From Robiginitomaculum sp. (GTDB taxonomy: Bacteria > Pseudomonadota > Alphaproteobacteria > Caulobacterales > Maricaulaceae), in NCBI GenBank assembly GCA_026993275.1, contig JALWUB010000229.1, positions 1 through 6,306 of the forward strand: a DNA stretch of 6,306 nt, in the 5' to 3' direction. Made by a program: the position numbers and the translations under genes. Under the pieces are notes generated by a model. The model saw only the letters and a program-made list of their open reading frames with translations. It had not been told where the DNA came from and did not search any database. Of the stretch, positions 5,157 to 6,306 are shown one piece after another; position 1 is the first letter of the stretch; the number at the start of each line of letters is the position of its first letter.

Positions 5157-5867
5157 GTGTCCGACATATTCAACGAAGTTGACGAAGAGTTGCGCCGCGA
5201 CCGCGCCGTGGAATTGTTCAACCGCTACCGGCCGCACATGATCATCCTGACCCTGGCGATTGTGCTCGGTGTCAGCGGATACAAGAGCTGGCAATGGTAT
5301 AGCGCCCGCAAGCAGGCACGGGCGTCTGAGGCCTTCAGCGCGGCGGAACACTTGCTGGAAAACGGCGCTTACAAGGACGCAGAAAAGGCCTTTGCAGAAT
5401 TTGCGGCCAAGGCGCCAAGGGGCTACAAGGCCATGGCCATGCTGGAGGAAGCCGCTGCGGCGGCGCGCACCGGCAAGACGGCCGAGGCGGCAAAGCTCTA
5501 TATGCAGGCTTCCAAGAGCCTGACCGACCCGCTTTACAAGGACCTGGCCATCCTGCGCGCCGCGCTGGCGACAGCCGACGAGTTGTCCCTGGCCGATCTC
5601 GATGCCCGGCTGTCGCCGCTGACCGGGCCGGGGCGGCCCTACCGCTTCACCGCGCGCGAACTGCTGGCCGCCAAGGCCTTCGAAGAAGGCGATCTGAAAC
5701 GCGCCCGGCAGGAATACAGCTATCTGTCGCTGGCGCTTGATGCGCCCACGGGGGCCCGCAACCGCGCCGGCCAGGCCCTGGCCGTGCTCGGGCCGGAGCC
5801 GCCTGCTGCGCCCAGACAGGACACGCCGGCAAAGCCCAAATCTGAAAGCAAGGACAAGGCCCCATGA
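5157..5867 (+). CDS. YfgM-like membrane-anchored tetratricopeptide protein
   Basis: A 236-residue protein beginning at GTG 5157; the sequence after it (SDIFNEVDEELRRDRAVELFNRYRP) is the conserved N-terminus of this alphaproteobacterial family, so the in-frame extension to 5088 is probably not translated. One membrane helix (about 28-45, MIILTLAIVLGVSGYKSW) follows a short cytoplasmic segment, and the rest should be periplasmic. Residues about 55-212 are helical TPR-like repeats (ASEAFSAAEHLLENGAYKDAEKAFAEFA; AAARTGKTAEAAKLYMQAS; AAKAFEEGDLKRARQEYSYLSL). The tail (213-236) is rich in Pro, Lys and Ala and looks disordered. E. coli YfgM is an ancillary SecYEG subunit thought to hand exported proteins to periplasmic chaperones. 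Here, as in E. coli, the gene directly precedes bamB, overlapping it by ATGA, which suggests coupled expression. Equivalence to YfgM is by architecture and order. Confidence 0.85.
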   Translation: MSDIFNEVDEELRRDRAVELFNRYRPHMIILTLAIVLGVSGYKSWQWYSARKQARASEAFSAAEHLLENGAYKDAEKAFAEFAAKAPRGYKAMAMLEEAAAAARTGKTAEAAKLYMQASKSLTDPLYKDLAILRAALATADELSLADLDARLSPLTGPGRPYRFTARELLAAKAFEEGDLKRARQEYSYLSLALDAPTGARNRAGQALAVLGPEPPAAPRQDTPAKPKSESKDKAP

Positions 5868-6306
5868 AACGCATTGCTTTGGGGCTCTGTGCCCTTGTGC
5901 TGCTGGTCAACGGGTGCTCGACCATTGGCAAGGTCGTTCCTTTTGTTGGCGGCAGCGAAGAAAAGAAAAAGGCCAAGCAGGGCGCCCTGCCCGATGAGGA
6001 CCGGCGCATTTCCGTCCTGACCTTCGAGCAGGAATTGCAGGTCGAGGACAAGGACGGCAAGCCCGCCATCGTGCTGCCCCTGCCTTATGTCAATGCCGAC
6101 TGGGCCCAGACCGGCGCCTTTCCAAGCCATGCGCCGCAGCACCTGGATGCCGGAAACGGCCTGCAAAAGGTGTGGAAGCACAAGATCGGCAAGTCCAGCT
6201 ATACACGCGGGCGCATTGTCGCCCCGCCCGTGCTGGCCGCCGGGGTCATCTATGTGCTCGACGCCAAGGGCGCCGTGCGCGCCATTGACAGCAAGACCGG
6301 GCGTTC
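5864..6306 (+). CDS. bamB: Outer membrane protein assembly lipoprotein BamB (partial at 3' end)
   Basis: The first 147 codons of BamB, running off the right edge. BamB is a beta-propeller lipoprotein of the BAM complex that helps insert beta-barrel proteins into the outer membrane. A lipoprotein signal is clear: MKR, a hydrophobic core (IALGLCALVLLVN) and the lipobox VNGC with Cys18 as the lipidated residue. A charged linker follows (SEEKKKAKQ, about 31-39), then LPLPYVNADWAQTGAFPSHAPQHLDAG (about 71-97) and the first PQQ-like propeller repeat (VWKHKIGKSSYTRGRIVAPPVLAAGVIYVLDAKGAVRAIDSKTG, about 102-145), whose VIYVLDAKGAVRAID core is typical. The ATG at 5864 overlaps the stop of the TPR gene (ATGA), indicating translational coupling. 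Full BamB is around 380-450 residues, so about two thirds is missing here. Confidence 0.92.
   Translation, partial: MKRIALGLCALVLLVNGCSTIGKVVPFVGGSEEKKKAKQGALPDEDRRISVLTFEQELQVEDKDGKPAIVLPLPYVNADWAQTGAFPSHAPQHLDAGNGLQKVWKHKIGKSSYTRGRIVAPPVLAAGVIYVLDAKGAVRAIDSKTGR

Overview
The window looks like part of an alphaproteobacterial chromosome. It is GC-rich. It carries a UbiB C-terminus with the usual proteobacterial sequence, a MarR-type regulator closely resembling the alphaproteobacterial LdtR family, a DUF6249-type membrane protein next to an ECF sigma factor, and a YfgM-like/BamB gene pair. The genus cannot be named from this sequence. No tRNA, rRNA, CRISPR array, intact transposase or phage gene is visible.

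Layout. Positions 1-621 (+) hold the last 206 codons of ubiB, which runs in from the left. Positions 622-1255 are a gap of about 630 bp with no convincing gene. It is rich in inverted repeats, contains a 12-bp-stem hairpin and two copies of a GGGGACA-containing motif, and may be a decayed or non-autonomous mobile or REP-like element. Positions 1256-2908 (-) encode an AidB-type acyl-CoA dehydrogenase. A 142-bp divergent intergenic region (2909-3050) separates it from an ldtR-like MarR regulator at 3051-3554 (+). That region holds a good promoter candidate for aidB and a 14-bp direct repeat at 2942-2955 and 3012-3025 that looks like an operator pair.

Positions 3774-5043 (+) form a compact three-gene unit: a small three-helix membrane protein (DUF6249 type), an ECF sigma factor, and a 110-residue two-helix membrane protein overlapping the sigma gene by ATGA. 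The third product occupies the usual anti-sigma position but has no cysteine and so no zinc-binding anti-sigma motif. Positions 5157-5867 (+) encode a YfgM-like membrane-anchored TPR protein, translationally coupled by another ATGA overlap to bamB (5864 to the window end), the outer-membrane assembly lipoprotein. This mirrors the yfgM-bamB order of E. coli and suggests der next.

Themes. Most genes touch the cell envelope: UbiB and the YfgM-like protein at the inner membrane, BamB at the outer membrane, an LdtR-like regulator (a family linked to L,D-transpeptidases), and an ECF sigma unit flanked by membrane proteins. The two points most worth attention are the repeated putative operator between aidB and the regulator, and the sigma unit with its unusual membrane partners. 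Nothing here proves a wholly new system.
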